A DNA stretch of 64,000 nucleotides. Origin: Dipteris shenzhenensis (taxonomy: Eukaryota; Polypodiophyta; Polypodiopsida; Gleicheniales). Numbering within the stretch: position 1 is the stretch's first letter; every line of letters begins with the position of its first letter. Positions 36,081 to 48,555 of this stretch are shown one piece after another. Location of the stretch: the NCBI GenBank assembly GCA_047967505.1, contig CM106538.1; one strand, written 5' to 3'. The notes beneath the pieces are model-generated. The model saw nothing but the letters and a program-made list of their open reading frames with translations. It was not told the DNA's origin and searched no databases. Made by a program: the position numbers and the translations under genes.

Positions 36081-38229
36081 ATCCTTTGCTTGAGAATTAG
36101 AGTAGGACTCAAAATAGCACGCAAAGGAGTACGCCTTGTAGATCATTGAAAGAAGAGCATCGAATTCAATCCACAAAAGTGCAAGAAAGATCAGAAAGAG
36201 AAGACAATGTGAGAGAAGAGGTGCTATTCAAACTCTTCCATAGGTTATTATTCAAAAATTGTGAGTATTTATTTCAATATGATATGGGCCAAGATGACAA
36301 TGTCCCATATCGCACCAAGCAATATTTTCCCCAAATTTTCCTATTCTTAATACTTAATACTTAATTATTAGTATTAATAGTTATTATAATTAATTTACAT
36401 TAATTATTTGTCCTTTTTTTTTGGAAAAATGATGGTCATGCAACAATGTGCAAGTGGGTATCACATGGGCCAATATAGCATCGCTTTCTTGCCCGCATGC
36501 ACATGGCTTGTTGTTTGATGGGAAATTTTCCTTTCCTCATGTTTTCTATGTGCCTATGCCTTTGTGCCATTTAAGACGTACGTGCTACTTGCCCATAGGA
36601 AGTCTACACTTAGGAGGAGAAGCAAACATCAACTTAGTGATTAGTTTGTGCTGCGACACGGTGCATCGGCATATGAAGATACTTACATAATATTAGAGCA
36701 TGCAAAGAATATGCAAGAAATGGACAAAATACAAAAGATTTATAAATGAAATGTTGTTGTTGTATGAAAGGGACTCTCAATTTGTACTTGATTACAAGCA
36801 TATTGTGCTTTGTGCTAACACTGCTTAGACAATGTGTGTGTGTGTGTGTGAGACAATAATCCAGCTCTATGGCTCATCCATGTTCATCTCACCTCTTGTA
36901 TGGATAGGAATTTAACTAAATTGAACTATTTTTGTTTGAGGAGCTTTAAAAAGCATCCAAGTGCATCTTCACAAGCATCAATTCTTGAGTCACATATTTG
37001 CATTTTTTAATGTAGCCTCGAACTCCGAAATCTAGTTCTATGGAATTAAGATTGCTACTTGCTAGATTAGTTGTTTGGCCAATCTAACTAGTCTAAGGTA
37101 GTTGTGGGGCGTTTGGCTTTGACATGAGGGAAGGATTCATCGAGTCTACGTCTACATCTACATCTGCATCTGCCAAAGTCATTTTGTAGGGAAAATTGTA
37201 GAAAAGAGAGAAAGAGGGTGATCCCAAAATATGTCCTTGCAACAAAAACTGATGGGGAGCAAAAATTCAGAAGGCATAATAGTCGAATTAGCATTAAGAG
37301 TCAATAAATCTATGACAATCTTTAAATTATGGATCTCATGCTCTATGCAAAACTCCTAGCACCTTGCCATACACTAAGAGTCTTTTAGAAATGAGGCAGT
37401 TGTAAACTGGCATGCAAAAGACGCAAACGAATCCAATGTCCTTAAAAAGTTACATTAAGGATATATCAAGCAAATCAATCCACATTTGGAAATCTCCTAA
37501 TGATTGCCATAAAGTGCTCTTGGGCAAATCACAAATTTTGGATCACCTTCTACTCAATTGCAATTGGTCATGATGCTGAGTTGTAGCAAGCATCACATCT
37601 AAATAGAGCCCAAATGCAGTAAAATAGCAAAAGCTCTTCTTCTACAATTAATGTCGATGAACCAGTGTTAAGAACATGCAAGAATTGACCTTTGCAAGTG
37701 TCAATAGGTAGGACTATGCAAGAATGCCCTAACAATGGAGTAAGTGCATAAAATGTCAAGCAAATGCAACCAACATCCAAATCGCCACATTAGCTTCAAG
37801 AATGTGGGTGGCTGCTGTTAACAAGCACTTGGAGCTTGCACAATAGGTAGAGGTGCTAGAAATGTAAAAACATCCCTAGAACTGTGACAGCAGCACCAAG
37901 ATGCTTTATGCAACCATAAGCTATCATAAGAGATGCAGACAGCTTAGCTTGATTTGCAAGAGCATGCATGAATTCTTACAAAAAACATGCAAGAATGAAC
38001 AAGGAAGTTCGAACATGCATGCAACCCCAGTCTCAACAATAGAAAGTAGAAAAACCTAGACAAATATGAAAATCAATTGAAAAGCAAAAATATCTTTAAA
38101 TTTAAATATATATTTTAACTTAGATAAATTATACTATTTTTACTAAATAAAATTTGACTTTATTATCTATCTTAAGTGGTGCATTGCTATATCAACTCTC
38201 TTTCTAATAATTTTTTACTTAGGAATGGT
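36081..38229. other. No gene seen
   Basis: AT-rich. No coding motif recognised on either strand. A short (TG)n run is at 36836-36851. Confidence 0.4.
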
Positions 38230-38635
38230 CGTGTTAGGACAAACTAAGATGAAAGACTTTAGTCTCCACATCAAGTAGTTGTAGCTTCAATAAAGAGAAT
38301 GTGAACTACTTTTTAATTTTTATTCTCTTTTAGTGCTATCCTTTGTCACAATTCAGCCTACCCTTTACCTTTGGAGTGCTAATAGAAACTCAATACAAAA
38401 ACCTTTGTGTACCTCAGGTGTTTGTGTGGATTTGTTGTTGATATATCTTTATAATGTGGTCTATACCCATCATTGGGCATTCATGGTGTCATTGGGGATG
38501 TCATATAGCTAGTACGTCCTTGCTATGCATGATAGAGTTTATGCTTTTCAATCCTATGAGTGACAACCATGAGATTGAAACTACTATTTGTTCTGTGTTC
38601 AAAGGATAAGATTAGGCATGTCCTTTGGTGGAGGG
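38230..38635 (+). repeat. Dispersed repeat family R, copy 2
   Basis: Same orientation as copy 1. Shares TTTTAGTGCTATCC, TGGAGTGCTAATAGAAACTCAATAC, TGTGGTCTATACCCATC, GGGGATGTCATA and GAGTTTATGCTTTTCAATCC. The most diverged of the three copies. Confidence 0.78.
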
Positions 38636-38643
38636 CTCACGGG

Positions 38644-38647
<4 letters not shown>

Positions 38648-38699
<52 letters not shown>

Positions 38700-38744
38700 G
38701 TGTGCTGGGGTGTGTGTACGTGTACCTGTGCATGTGTGTGTGTG

Positions 38745-38784
<40 letters not shown>
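38648..38784. repeat. Compound microsatellite (TG)n...(GA)n
   Basis: About 25 uninterrupted TG units, a TG-rich bridge, then about 19 GA units. It directly follows repeat R copy 2. Confidence 0.97.
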
Positions 38785-38786
<2 letters not shown>

Positions 38787-41164
38787 AACATCCTTAGGTG
38801 GCCTCGCAAGCCTATGGGACAAAGTACACCAATTGAAAGTAACTCATACAAGCCTCAAAGGGTGGAAGCAAAGCGCACACTAGGGCCCTGGTTGCTATTC
38901 TTTTAAGTCCAGGGATGGCTGGAGTACCCAAGTCAAAATGAAGGGTAAGCAGAGGGAAGACACTTCCTAAAGATGCAGTGAAATGTCACCTACATGATAA
39001 GCATCATATAGGGACATATGCAAAGAATGCTTGAAAAATGCATAAGTATCGAGAGGGTAAGTCAAGGATATGTGATGGTTTCTATCATACACAAACAACA
39101 TACACACATGCACACACACCATACAGAGAACACACAATACAGGGCCAAACACTTTCCTCATACGAGAAACATTAGTGTCATGACTCTAGTCAGGAAAAAA
39201 TGAACAACATAGGCCAGCGACGAGCAGGAACAAAAGCCTACTCTCTTGACACAGACAAACTCAAATAAAACCAATGAGAAGGGATAATTCACAAAAGAGG
39301 TCCTTTAAATAGGGTAGAGGGAAAAAACACATGACTAGAGAGAGAAGCTTTGTGGGAAAAGGGAAGCCAAAAAGAAACAAGATTGGAGGAAGCGAGAGAA
39401 GAAAGGGGCTAAAACGGTCTAACACCTAAGAGACCATGCTTAGACACCCAAAAAATGGGAGAAGACAAAGGTAAACGAACTAAAAAGAAGGAGAACTTCA
39501 TCAACCAAATAAGGAAGCCCCCAAGCCAAAAACTTGGAAACTCCAACGGATGCAGCAGACTACCCCATTGGATACTCCACCGAGCAAAGGCAATGAGCCA
39601 AAGCTTAAGCTTAGAGAAGGCCCAAGTGATGAAATGCAACAAGGAAAGGATAGCATGCTGGACAAGCCTGAGGAGAAAGTAGCAGGAGCAAAGAAAGAAC
39701 ACTCAAATGGCTAACAGTAGAGTAGGTAAAGGAACAATGGGCATGCCCAAATTCCAAACAGATAAGGAAGCTTGAGCAATGATGCAGAGGAGGTGCCTCC
39801 ATTCAGGAAGAAAGTGTAGGGGGGATGGTCCCATGGAAGACTTTTCGGGAAGGAAAGCGTTCAAAATCTCACAAGCAACCAAAAAACATGAGCCATATTT
39901 CGGGCATTTTTCGACTTGGAAAGTCCATTCCTCCACATGAAGGGCTAAAGGATTTCCTTGGTTAGAATAATTGTGGGGGGTTTAGTCTCGTTCGTCGCCA
40001 TTTGGGGGAAGGTTTATATGGTTGGATCAGACATCGAAGATTTAATTCAATACCAAAATCAAAGAGAAGAAAACCATTAGAAGAATACTCTTTTTGTACT
40101 TACGAGCATGTGCACCTCTTGGCATGTTAATTCAATATATTTAAATGATATGGTGCTTCTTCAAATGATATAGTATAGTGATCAAAGCCATAGATGTTTC
40201 ATGCTAGGGAGATTCTATATAATGAGACCAAGTTTGGATACTCTTGTTTGCATGTAAGAGCATGCGAGCTTGTTTTTTAGGTCTCCTTGGCAAGTTGATT
40301 TAACCCATTTAAGTCTCCAAAATCCATTGGCAATCTTTTAGTCATTGGTCCAACTTGATTTTTGTTAAATCATACTATCATGTGGCATTTGACAATCCAA
40401 TTCCAATTGTTATATTGGCATCTCCTTAAAGGATACTTTAATGTGGTCACTACCAGTGCCATGCCCTCTTTTTGGTACGATACTAAGAGGTACTCTTTCT
40501 CAAGTCTAGTCATTATTTACCATGAGAAATGTGTAAGGTGGGCACCTTTAGCTAATATCATATAGTCATCATCAGTATCATCATATGCATCTGTTGCTAA
40601 TATAGTGATCATTATTATTGTCTTTAGCCATGGTACCATATATCTACCTCTAGTATAGTTTCCTCTACTAAATTGGATCCCTCCATCTACCTCATCAATA
40701 TCTTTCTTTTAGTTAGCCTAGTTTGCCTATTTGCTAAGAATTAAGTGGTTCCTGTAAGCTTTTTGAAATACACTACTACCTTGGGTGTATTGAGTGGCAT
40801 GAACGACTCCAAAGGGTCTTCAGCAAAATTTGCTAGTGCAATGAGCACAAATACTTTGGTGTAATGTAAAATGATTGATGCATTCAGCCCTATTGGTGCC
40901 TGACAATAGAGAAAGAACGATTGAAGGCCGCTTTGGGAGGCATTTCAAGATAAAGTAGGCTTAGATTACTCATCATGCACCATACTATATGATCAAAGCA
41001 TAATGTAGTAGCATCATATGTTCCGGCATCCTAACATCTACATTATATGTAAGGACATCTGACATGTAAGATGTCTTTTACATATTTGAAATTAGTTTTT
41101 TGTTTTTAAAATTCTACCTTTACACTTTCCAAATATTATTTCTTGTTGGTTATGGTCATTCATC
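38785..41164. other. No gene seen
   Basis: The stretch 39300-39960 is purine-rich on the plus strand and has long minus-strand ORFs rich in Leu and Phe. None shows a motif I can name; they could be LINE-derived. The remainder is AT-rich without features. Confidence 0.35.
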
Positions 41165-41440
41165 ATCATCGGGAAGGCTTCTAAGATTTCTAGATTAATA
41201 GTACTCCTACTCTCATCTAAGCTACCTAGTTTTTTCGCATTCTACCCTTAGGTCCTTTGTGAAGCAAGTAGATTCAAGAAACAACCAACTGAATGGCTTA
41301 GTTTCATTTATCATCATCGGGAAGGCTTCTAAGATTTCTAGATTAATAGTAATCCTAACCTCATCTAAGGAACCTAGTTTTTTGCATTCTACCTTAAAGT
41401 CCTTTGTGAAGCAATAAGATCACCAAGAAACAACCAAGTG
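41165..41440. repeat. Tandem duplication of about 148 bp
   Basis: TCATCATCGGGAAGGCTTC starts at about 41166 and 41314. Each unit continues through TTCTAGATTAATAGTA, CTAGTTTTTT and GTCCTTTGTGAAGCAA to GAAACAACCAA. Confidence 0.9.
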
Positions 41441-44110
41441 AGAATGGCCTTGAACCAAAGATCCAAAGAACCAAGGGCCACAAGCATGGTGGTCCAGATG
41501 AAAGTTAGTTAAATGTAATTGATTGCAATTAAGTACGATTGGCATCATTAAATTGAGTTAAAGTGCATGAAGATTGCCACCCTCATCTTCCTGTACACTT
41601 TATCATATACTCACCTTTGAAAGCTTGGACACACTACTATCTCTATGCTTCTACATGGTATCACCTTGTTATCTAAGAATAGTGAGTCTACTTAATCGAT
41701 ATCATGTACCCACTTGTTGGAGCTTTCAAAATGATTCGTTATCCATGTTGTGACTGAATTGGTTTGTAATTGTATATGATCAAATTGTTTACAATAGCCA
41801 AATTCTACTTGTCATGCCACTTGCCCTTTGGACAGTGGCTCATGATGATGCATCCTCCACTAGGAACCAATGCTATGCTAGTAGTAGCAAACTATAGCTT
41901 GCACAAGGCCATGTGTCCGCCACAAAAAATCGACAGGGTGGTGGTAATAAATACAATCTACATGGTGCTCCTAGGAATTCATGATGCCATTTGTGAAATT
42001 TTGATAAGCGCATCAATTATCAGTAGTGGTAGTGAGGGAGGATACATAGATAGCTCAAAGCATTGCCAAGAGAAAACGAGTGCTTGTTAGAAATACATTC
42101 AAAATACTCCAATAGAAGAAAAAAACAATTGTGTAACCTTAGAGGACTATGGCTTTATTGTGACAACCATTTCAAAAAAGAAGATTAAAGTAGATTGAGA
42201 TACCCTTCATCATCTTCACTAACAATACATCCAACTATAATTACATCCCTAAAATACTAAATCTCATTTATGAAGTGCACACTACTACTTCTAACTTGGA
42301 TATCAGATGCTGGAAAATAATGCTCAAAAAAGAAAAAGGCAAAGCCTTTGTTGCAAACTCTTTCTTTGCCCATTTTTATCTTAGGTTATTTTATCTCCTT
42401 AAACAACCTTTAAACAAATGGCTAATCTGAAGCTCCATTCCTTTACACTTGCATTAATCTTAAGCACCTTCAAAACAAATAGCTAAGCTTAAGCACCATT
42501 CCTTCACGCTTGCAATAAAGATATAAACCTATAAATTTTCATAATTAGTAGATACTAATTGCATAGAAGACCACACAAAGTTATTGATACAATATCATTC
42601 ATTAACTTGTAATAACCATGCAAGTTCAAGTCTTGACCTTTTCATCCATACCTTATCAAATGTGTGGATTACAAGAATGGTTGATTGATTTATTTTCCCT
42701 TGTATGACATGATAATATCATACATGTAGGAATTCTTACATTATTTCATGCATGTAGGAATAATTACATGCATTTTATTTCCTTGTATTACATGATAATA
42801 TCATGCATGTAAGGAATTCTTACATTATTTCAATTCTTACATTATTTCAATTACATCATTCATCTACATATTGTCTCTTTTCATCAACTCTTAGAGGCTC
42901 TTCATGCTACATTTAAATATCTATTTCTAAATAAGTGCCCCGTCAAAAGCTTCCAAACATTCAGCTCTTTGTGTATTGAAACCTGTAAATGGATACACCG
43001 AATAGTCCATGCGAGGAATCATTATAGCTTAAACCACAAAGAGCAAATGTTATTGAAAAGGTGTGATGCCACTCCCAAAACACCACGTCATAGAATATCA
43101 GTAGCTCATAGATGCCACGTTTTTCAATATCCAACTCTCATGTTTCCAATTATTTTATGAGTTACTGTATAGCTCATAGATACTGCGTATTTCAATATTC
43201 AACTTTCATGTTTCCAATTATTTTATGAGTTAGTATTGAGCTGGTCCAATCATGAAGAGTTAGTGGATAGACCGGTTTCAATCTCTACTACAATATCTGT
43301 TAATGAAATCTCATATATGAAATGTTTCAAGTGCTATGAATGATGAGCATTTCTAACTCATGTTCACAATAAGAGCATGCATGACATTTAGGGATGATTG
43401 TTTCATGGTAATTCCTTTAAGAATTAGCTAAGATTTGCTTAGTTTCAAAGTATATATTCTATAGATCTTAAAATTTGATTTGAAACATTCTTGCCAAATT
43501 TTGAAAAAAATAAAATTGGTTGTTTATTTTCAAAGGAAAGAGAGAAGAGAACTAACCCAAGAGTGGCATGCCCTTTCTTGGTCATAACCAATGGGATGCA
43601 ATACTTATAAAGCACACAAGCCAACAATTGTCAATAGAGCTCTTCATAGTGAAGGTTCACACGATCCATGCCTAATCTAAGGTGCACATGCTCTGGATCA
43701 TTCCTAAAAAACAGCCATACTTCATATGTTTTCATGCTCAATAATCAATGGGCACTAACTACATGTATGCATTATGTGCCATGTGCCACGGGTAGTTTTG
43801 CTTGCCATTTCTTACAATACATGTCCATCATTTAGGATGCCAATGGAAATGACCTAAACATGCATGAACCAACATCCAAACAAAAGTCACTTAACAACAT
43901 GCAAAACAAAAAGATATTTGCATATTGAGCAATAACAAAGTTAAGACACTAAAATCACTACCAACTTGAAATCATGTCTCGTTACATATCCATGTTGATT
44001 CATCATTCTACTATGCTTTAAGCCATTGATTTGATCCTTATAGTGCATTGTTATAGTTTACATACACATTGGAAAGAGCATGTATAACTTTCCTAGATTT
44101 AGGGCATGGT
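41441..44110. other. No gene seen; small tandem repeats
   Basis: 42700-42855 contains two copies of a segment with ACATGATAATATCAT, which is itself nearly palindromic, and repeats of TTCTTACATTATTTCA. 43105-43235 contains a ~78-bp unit twice (AGCTCATAGAT, CATGTTTCCAATTATTTTATG). No coding motif. Confidence 0.45.
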
Positions 44111-44179
44111 TTGAGTGAGTGAAAGCTTCTAATGCAAGAAAGTACAACCACTATAGGCATGCCTTCATCATTTATTCCA

Positions 44180-45745
44180 TCTTTTGGGCATTTTCAAATT
44201 TCTCATGGAGGGCCGTATGCTCAGACAGCGGACTCACATTGGTTGGGCACAGTGGAACAGTGGTCCAGCAGGGTCCTTTGGCCATTGGAGCAAACTACCT
44301 ATGGAGACGGAGGCGAGGCTTGATGCCCTAGCGCATCTGCGAGGGATAGGGCAACGGATGGGTGAGATTGACTAAGCCATTTCGGAGTCCTGGTGGAAAG
44401 GACTTCACGTTTAGAGAGACAGCAGATGGTTGGGGCAGTTTTCCCATACTAGTGTTTCCTCGCGGATGTTGATGCAGCACAACATCACGCACCCCGGCTT
44501 CTTCCATGTAGAACTTGGAGGCCTACTTCAACCACTCACTTAGAGTGATCTTGCGATGGATGGAAGTCTTCGTGGGATACTAACAGATGATCTGAGTGGT
44601 GGGACGTTTGGGGAAGGAGTGGCACATTGACCCTCCCAGTATTTCAAAGCAAGACACCTCTAGATGGCACCTTTGGCTGTGGGAGGGTAGACCCCTGAGG
44701 GAGGTCTATGGGATCCGAAAGAGTGGTTTTGGCCCTCCAAGGGTGGCCTAATTCAGTAGGGGGATGAAGTGCCCTTCTTTTCCTACAGCACATGGATTGG
44801 CAAGAGGCTTCAGATGGACTCGTCGAGGTGGACCCCTTCGAGGGAGAGACATTAGGTGACCCAGAGAGTACACTCGGATGTGCGCTCTAGATTTTGGACA
44901 CAATTGTGGTCCAACTTGTGGCCGAGGAAGCTCTCTTACTTATTCTAACTGGCCGCCCATGGAGGCTTGCCCATCGGACCGTGGTTGGAGCAGATGCAAG
45001 TGGACGGACAATGCCGTTGTTGGTCTAACGGTGTCCTGGAGACTATCCCGCATTACCTGTGGAGCTATCGTAGCGCACCAAGGATCTGGATGGGAGTCCT
45101 CAGGATCATGACACGTATGCAAAGTCTTCATAGAGACCACCTGGGGGATGGTGGCTTGGTTGACACAGGGAGGATACACGTTTGAAATTGATGAGATCTC
45201 CCCCACCTACCGGATACAAGGTTAGAGCATCCAAAGGATCGCACTCCACGAGACAATCTCCCCTGACAATCTATCTCCTCCTCCTAAGGAGGACAGTGTT
45301 TGGGAGGTAGTAGCCAACATCACAGCTTGGAACATTTGGGTGGCTCGTTGCCATCTTGTGATGGGTGAGCACCCGGTTCCACGCGCAGCTACCCTAGTTG
45401 CCATATGACAGGATATCATCTACGCTCTATGGTCCACTTGGGAGCGCAAGACTCCAAGCTCTAGGACGACTATCGAGAGGCGTGATCGTTTCTGCAAGGC
45501 TTGACCTGTTGGTGTTTTCTACATCTTCACTCCGCGAGGGATTCGTTGGCTGTATAGTCCCCCTACTTGGCTATTAGCCCTGGTTCCAAAGATCCCCTAA
45601 GCAGTGAGCTGGGGTTTCTCAAAACGCTAGCTTTTCATTTAGCTTTTTCCAGGGTTTTTCCATACTCAGCACCTTCGGGGCTTGTATGAAATCTTTCAAG
45701 CATTAATAGAAGGTTCATTTCTTTGGAAAAAAAAACAAAGCAAAA
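44180..45745 (+). pseudogene. LINE 3' end with zf-RVT domain and poly(A)
   Basis: Frames across 44880-45170 give KLSYLFWLAAHGGLPIGPWL, then a Cys-poor zinc-finger region, ETIPHYLW and IWMGVLRIM. That is the layout of the zf-RVT domain at the C-terminus of plant LINE ORF2 (usually W...GLPT...CxxC...ET..H....C..A..IW). 45250-45480 gives WEVVANITAWNIWVARCHLV and ALWSTWERKTPSSRTTI, like the following C-terminal tail. The element ends in an A-rich run at 45725-45745 after a short 3' UTR, as expected for a LINE. Upstream (44180-44870) is probably the end of the RT region but is too damaged to confirm. Confidence 0.66.
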
Positions 45746-47607
45746 CATTAGATACCATTGTCTAGATGTGATCACCTATCTTTGTATTGATAGAGGCACA
45801 CCAAATAGCTCATTTTATTTCAAGAATTATTACATGCGAGTGTGATTGGATCACACTTCCATGTAATAATCTTGCATTTGACAAACAACTTAACATGATC
45901 TAAACTAACAAATCCATCAAATTGCAAGAAAGTAACATGTTCAAGCTAAGATAATGTACTTTGCTCCATGTCGTCCCTTTAGAAGTGCTGTTTCGACAAG
46001 TACAACCTGTCATTGGAGGTGTGGCAAAAAATTGCACCGCAAAAAAAAAGGGAGATTCGATATCAAAAATTTGAATGGATTCGAAATGGTCAAGCTTTAC
46101 CAAAAAGTCGAAAGCCAACATGACAACATGCCAAATATGAAAAATAGATCACATCAAGAACCCTAAAGGAGAAGGCCCAAAATGACATTAATGCAGCACA
46201 TCACAACCTTGAACAAACACCTCCCCAAAACCACCTTGCCCATTATACTAAATGATTGCGTGAGATTAATGTCTTTGGCAAATGACATACTTAATCCATC
46301 ATTTTATTCATGTTCTCTGAAAAAGCAATCACTTTCCCGCAGCAGCAGTGGCTGTGACTTCACGAACATCTGCAAAACCATATCAGTGCATTAGTATTAA
46401 GGACTTAATCATACACTTTTTCTTTTTTTTTGGGGGGGGGGGTGGGGGGGGGTTTTGTATGCTCAACTGAAGTAAAAGCAGGAAAGGTGGCTTTCAACGG
46501 GTACCATCAACTCCACCCAATGATGGTAACACTTATTAAGACATTGCATTGACATAACACCACCCAATCTGGGTGCCAATCATTGCACAAGGTTGTGACC
46601 ATCAAGCATCACCGGGAAAGCTATATTTTACTGGCCATTGAGGGAAATAATAATTTGTATGATTTCCTTACATGTTTGCTGTAGTTTGAAAGATCTATTG
46701 AAGGATACAGTTGACATTGTGAGCAATCCAAATCTCGTGATGAAAGCTTTCAATATACTACACTAATGACTAGTTTTGTGTAGGCTAGTCATACGGACAG
46801 GATAATATGGTCAGCATGCTGTCCAAGCGTTGATAATGAAATCATCATTATTCCTTGGCATTTTTAACACATACAAACAATTCCAAATCTATATGCATTC
46901 ATATGCGATGCCTCTACTTACTCAAATCACCAAAACGTATACCTCACGAGTTGAGCATGTGTTCACTCCATATGAATCAATGTGAATCTAAAAAAAAGCT
47001 TGTCAATAGATTTACAAATGATTTTCTCTACCATTTAGGAGGTTTGTTCTCCCATCCAAAGGGTCCTCACTTTCTTTCTCTGTCTTGAATGTTCTGTCTA
47101 TTGCATGGAAGATGGCTACACTGATGACATCCGTTCTATCCCATGATCTAATAAGTTTCCATTTACGTTAGGGCTTACACGGAGTTGCATTGGAAGATTC
47201 CTGCTAGTATCGCACTACATCTATGAAGGTGCTCAGAAATTACAGCCATCTTCATACTCCCATTCCCCTTTTATTTTGAACAGTATCCCATAACATTGCA
47301 TTTAAGGCATAAAACAAAACCAAAGAGCCCAAATGAAATTCAAATAAAAATTATCTGCAGTTGTGCTTCAGAACTTGTTCTGTTAACAGGAGCTAGGATG
47401 ACTTGTAGACCAGATGCAGCAGCAAACTGAAAACAAAACCTCACATGTACGCATTCATCATTGCACAATAATAGAACTGCAGGGGCACCTTCCAGGACAT
47501 TGCCTCTACCCTCATCTAAGCGGTTGAAGGCCCTACATGAAGAATGACAGAGCACCTCAGCCATGTCTATTGCGGTTCTACTGTATATACCTAGATGAAT
47601 CCAGGAA
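45746..47607. other. No gene seen; G-tract at 46430-46453
   Basis: AT-rich. The minus-strand ORF at 47340-47607 (NVLEGAPAVLLLCNDEC, ASGLQVILAPVNR) looks protein-like but I cannot assign it. Gypsy-B begins 5 bp after it. Another minus-strand stretch near 46230-46260 can be read as GQGGFGEVF, but without kinase context. Confidence 0.4.
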
Positions 47608-47612
47608 CATTC

Positions 47613-48542
47613 TGTCACCACAATGTAAATATCCTAAGTCAAAGTATAGTTGACCATTTATATGATCATAATTAAAGAGTTTTCATATGTGTTGATTATG
47701 GTCAAAGAGTTCTTTTAACAGTCAAAGAATTGACTACGGTCAAAGATACTTGACTCTGGTCAAGTAAGCCTGACTTCGGTCGGGGAGACTTGATTTATTA
47801 AGAAGAGGGTTAACTGCGGTTAACCAGAGAACCATAGAGCTAACTACGGTCAGAGTGTTGACTTCGGTCAATGAGACTTGGCATGCGCCAAGAGGGTTAA
47901 CTACTAACCAAGTTGTGCCAACTTCGGTTGGAGAGATGTGCCAGCTTCAGTTGGAGAGACTTGGCCATAATTAAGGCGCCACGACCTTTGGTCAAAGCTC
48001 CTTAATTACGACCAAGAGGGTTGACTTCGGTCGACCAAGAATTGTGTTCTATCATCTATGTTTTGTTCACATGCTTGTTCAGTGGGGACGCCCACATGTG
48101 ACTAGGATTAGTCCATAGTTTATTATATGCATGCAAAGCGCTAACAATTAATGGGTGCCATGGTAGTGCGCTTTAATAAATTATTGCAGGTACTATGAGG
48201 GGCTAAAGACCCAAGTAATTTGGAGCGTAGTGAGTATTTCGGAGGCCACCAGCCTGACCACATGTAATAGGATTTAGTCTAAATTTTTGACAAGTGGCAT
48301 GTTGCCATTTTGGAATGAGCTTGAAGCTCTTGTAAAATGAATTCACGTTTGAATTTGTATTGGACAGCTCTACGCTGAGCTTGTATTCCTTCTTCTCTCA
48401 AGTAATAAAATCCTTCCGGGGGGTCCAGCCCGACGATTTGTCTTGGGCCCTAGTACTGTGTAGAGTGAGAGAGTGAAAGAGAGCTTGAAAGAGAGAGAGA
48501 GAGTAAAGGCAGGTAGAAAAGAAAAACAGCCGGGAGTTTGCA
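47613..48542 (+). mobile_element. 5' LTR of Gypsy-B
   Basis: About 930 bp. Its first 400 bp are packed with TTGACTNCGGTCAA-type words. It has CTCAAGTAATAAAATCC (a polyadenylation-type AATAAA) near 48398-48414 and ends GGGAGTTTGCA before the primer site. Compared with the 3' copy it lacks ~33 bp near 48258. Confidence 0.92.
47720..48035 (+). promoter_or_regulatory. Array of TTGAC/GTCAA inverted motifs in Gypsy-B U3
   Basis: About a dozen units of the form TTGACTNCGGTCAA or a variant (for example TTGACTACGGTCAA at 47730, TTGACTCTGGTCAA at 47750, TTGACTTCGGTCAA at about 47868, TTAACTGCGGTTAA at 47810). TTGAC is the core of the W-box bound by WRKY factors in plants. The array is kept in the 3' LTR (53705-54020). 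That it acts as an enhancer is inference. Confidence 0.65.
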
Positions 48543-48543
48543 T

Positions 48544-48555
48544 TGGTATCAGAGC
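48544..48555 (+). promoter_or_regulatory. Primer binding site of Gypsy-B
   Basis: TGGTATCAGAGC starts one base after the LTR end and matches the initiator Met tRNA primer used by many plant LTR elements. Confidence 0.92.

Noticed and set aside
37138-37172. TCTACGTCTACATCTACATCTGCATC trinucleotide-like repeat as a coding Asp/Val repeat
   Set aside because: Too short and without an ORF context; a similar word at 25876 is probably coincidental.
38560-38906. Overlapping ORFs rich in Val-Cys and Arg-Glu
   Set aside because: They are translations of the (TG)n/(GA)n microsatellite.
39409-39936. Leu/Phe-rich minus-strand ORFs, possibly membrane protein or LINE
   Set aside because: The sequence is purine-rich on the plus strand, which alone yields Leu/Phe-rich antisense frames; no family motif.
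42700-42860. Near-palindromic ATGATAATATCAT copies as a MITE
   Set aside because: Two adjacent copies look like a local tandem duplication; no target duplication or terminal inverted repeats could be defined.
46225-46265. Minus-strand GQGGFGEVF, like a protein kinase glycine loop
   Set aside because: No downstream VAVK, HRD or DFG motifs and stops on both sides; the short match is probably chance.
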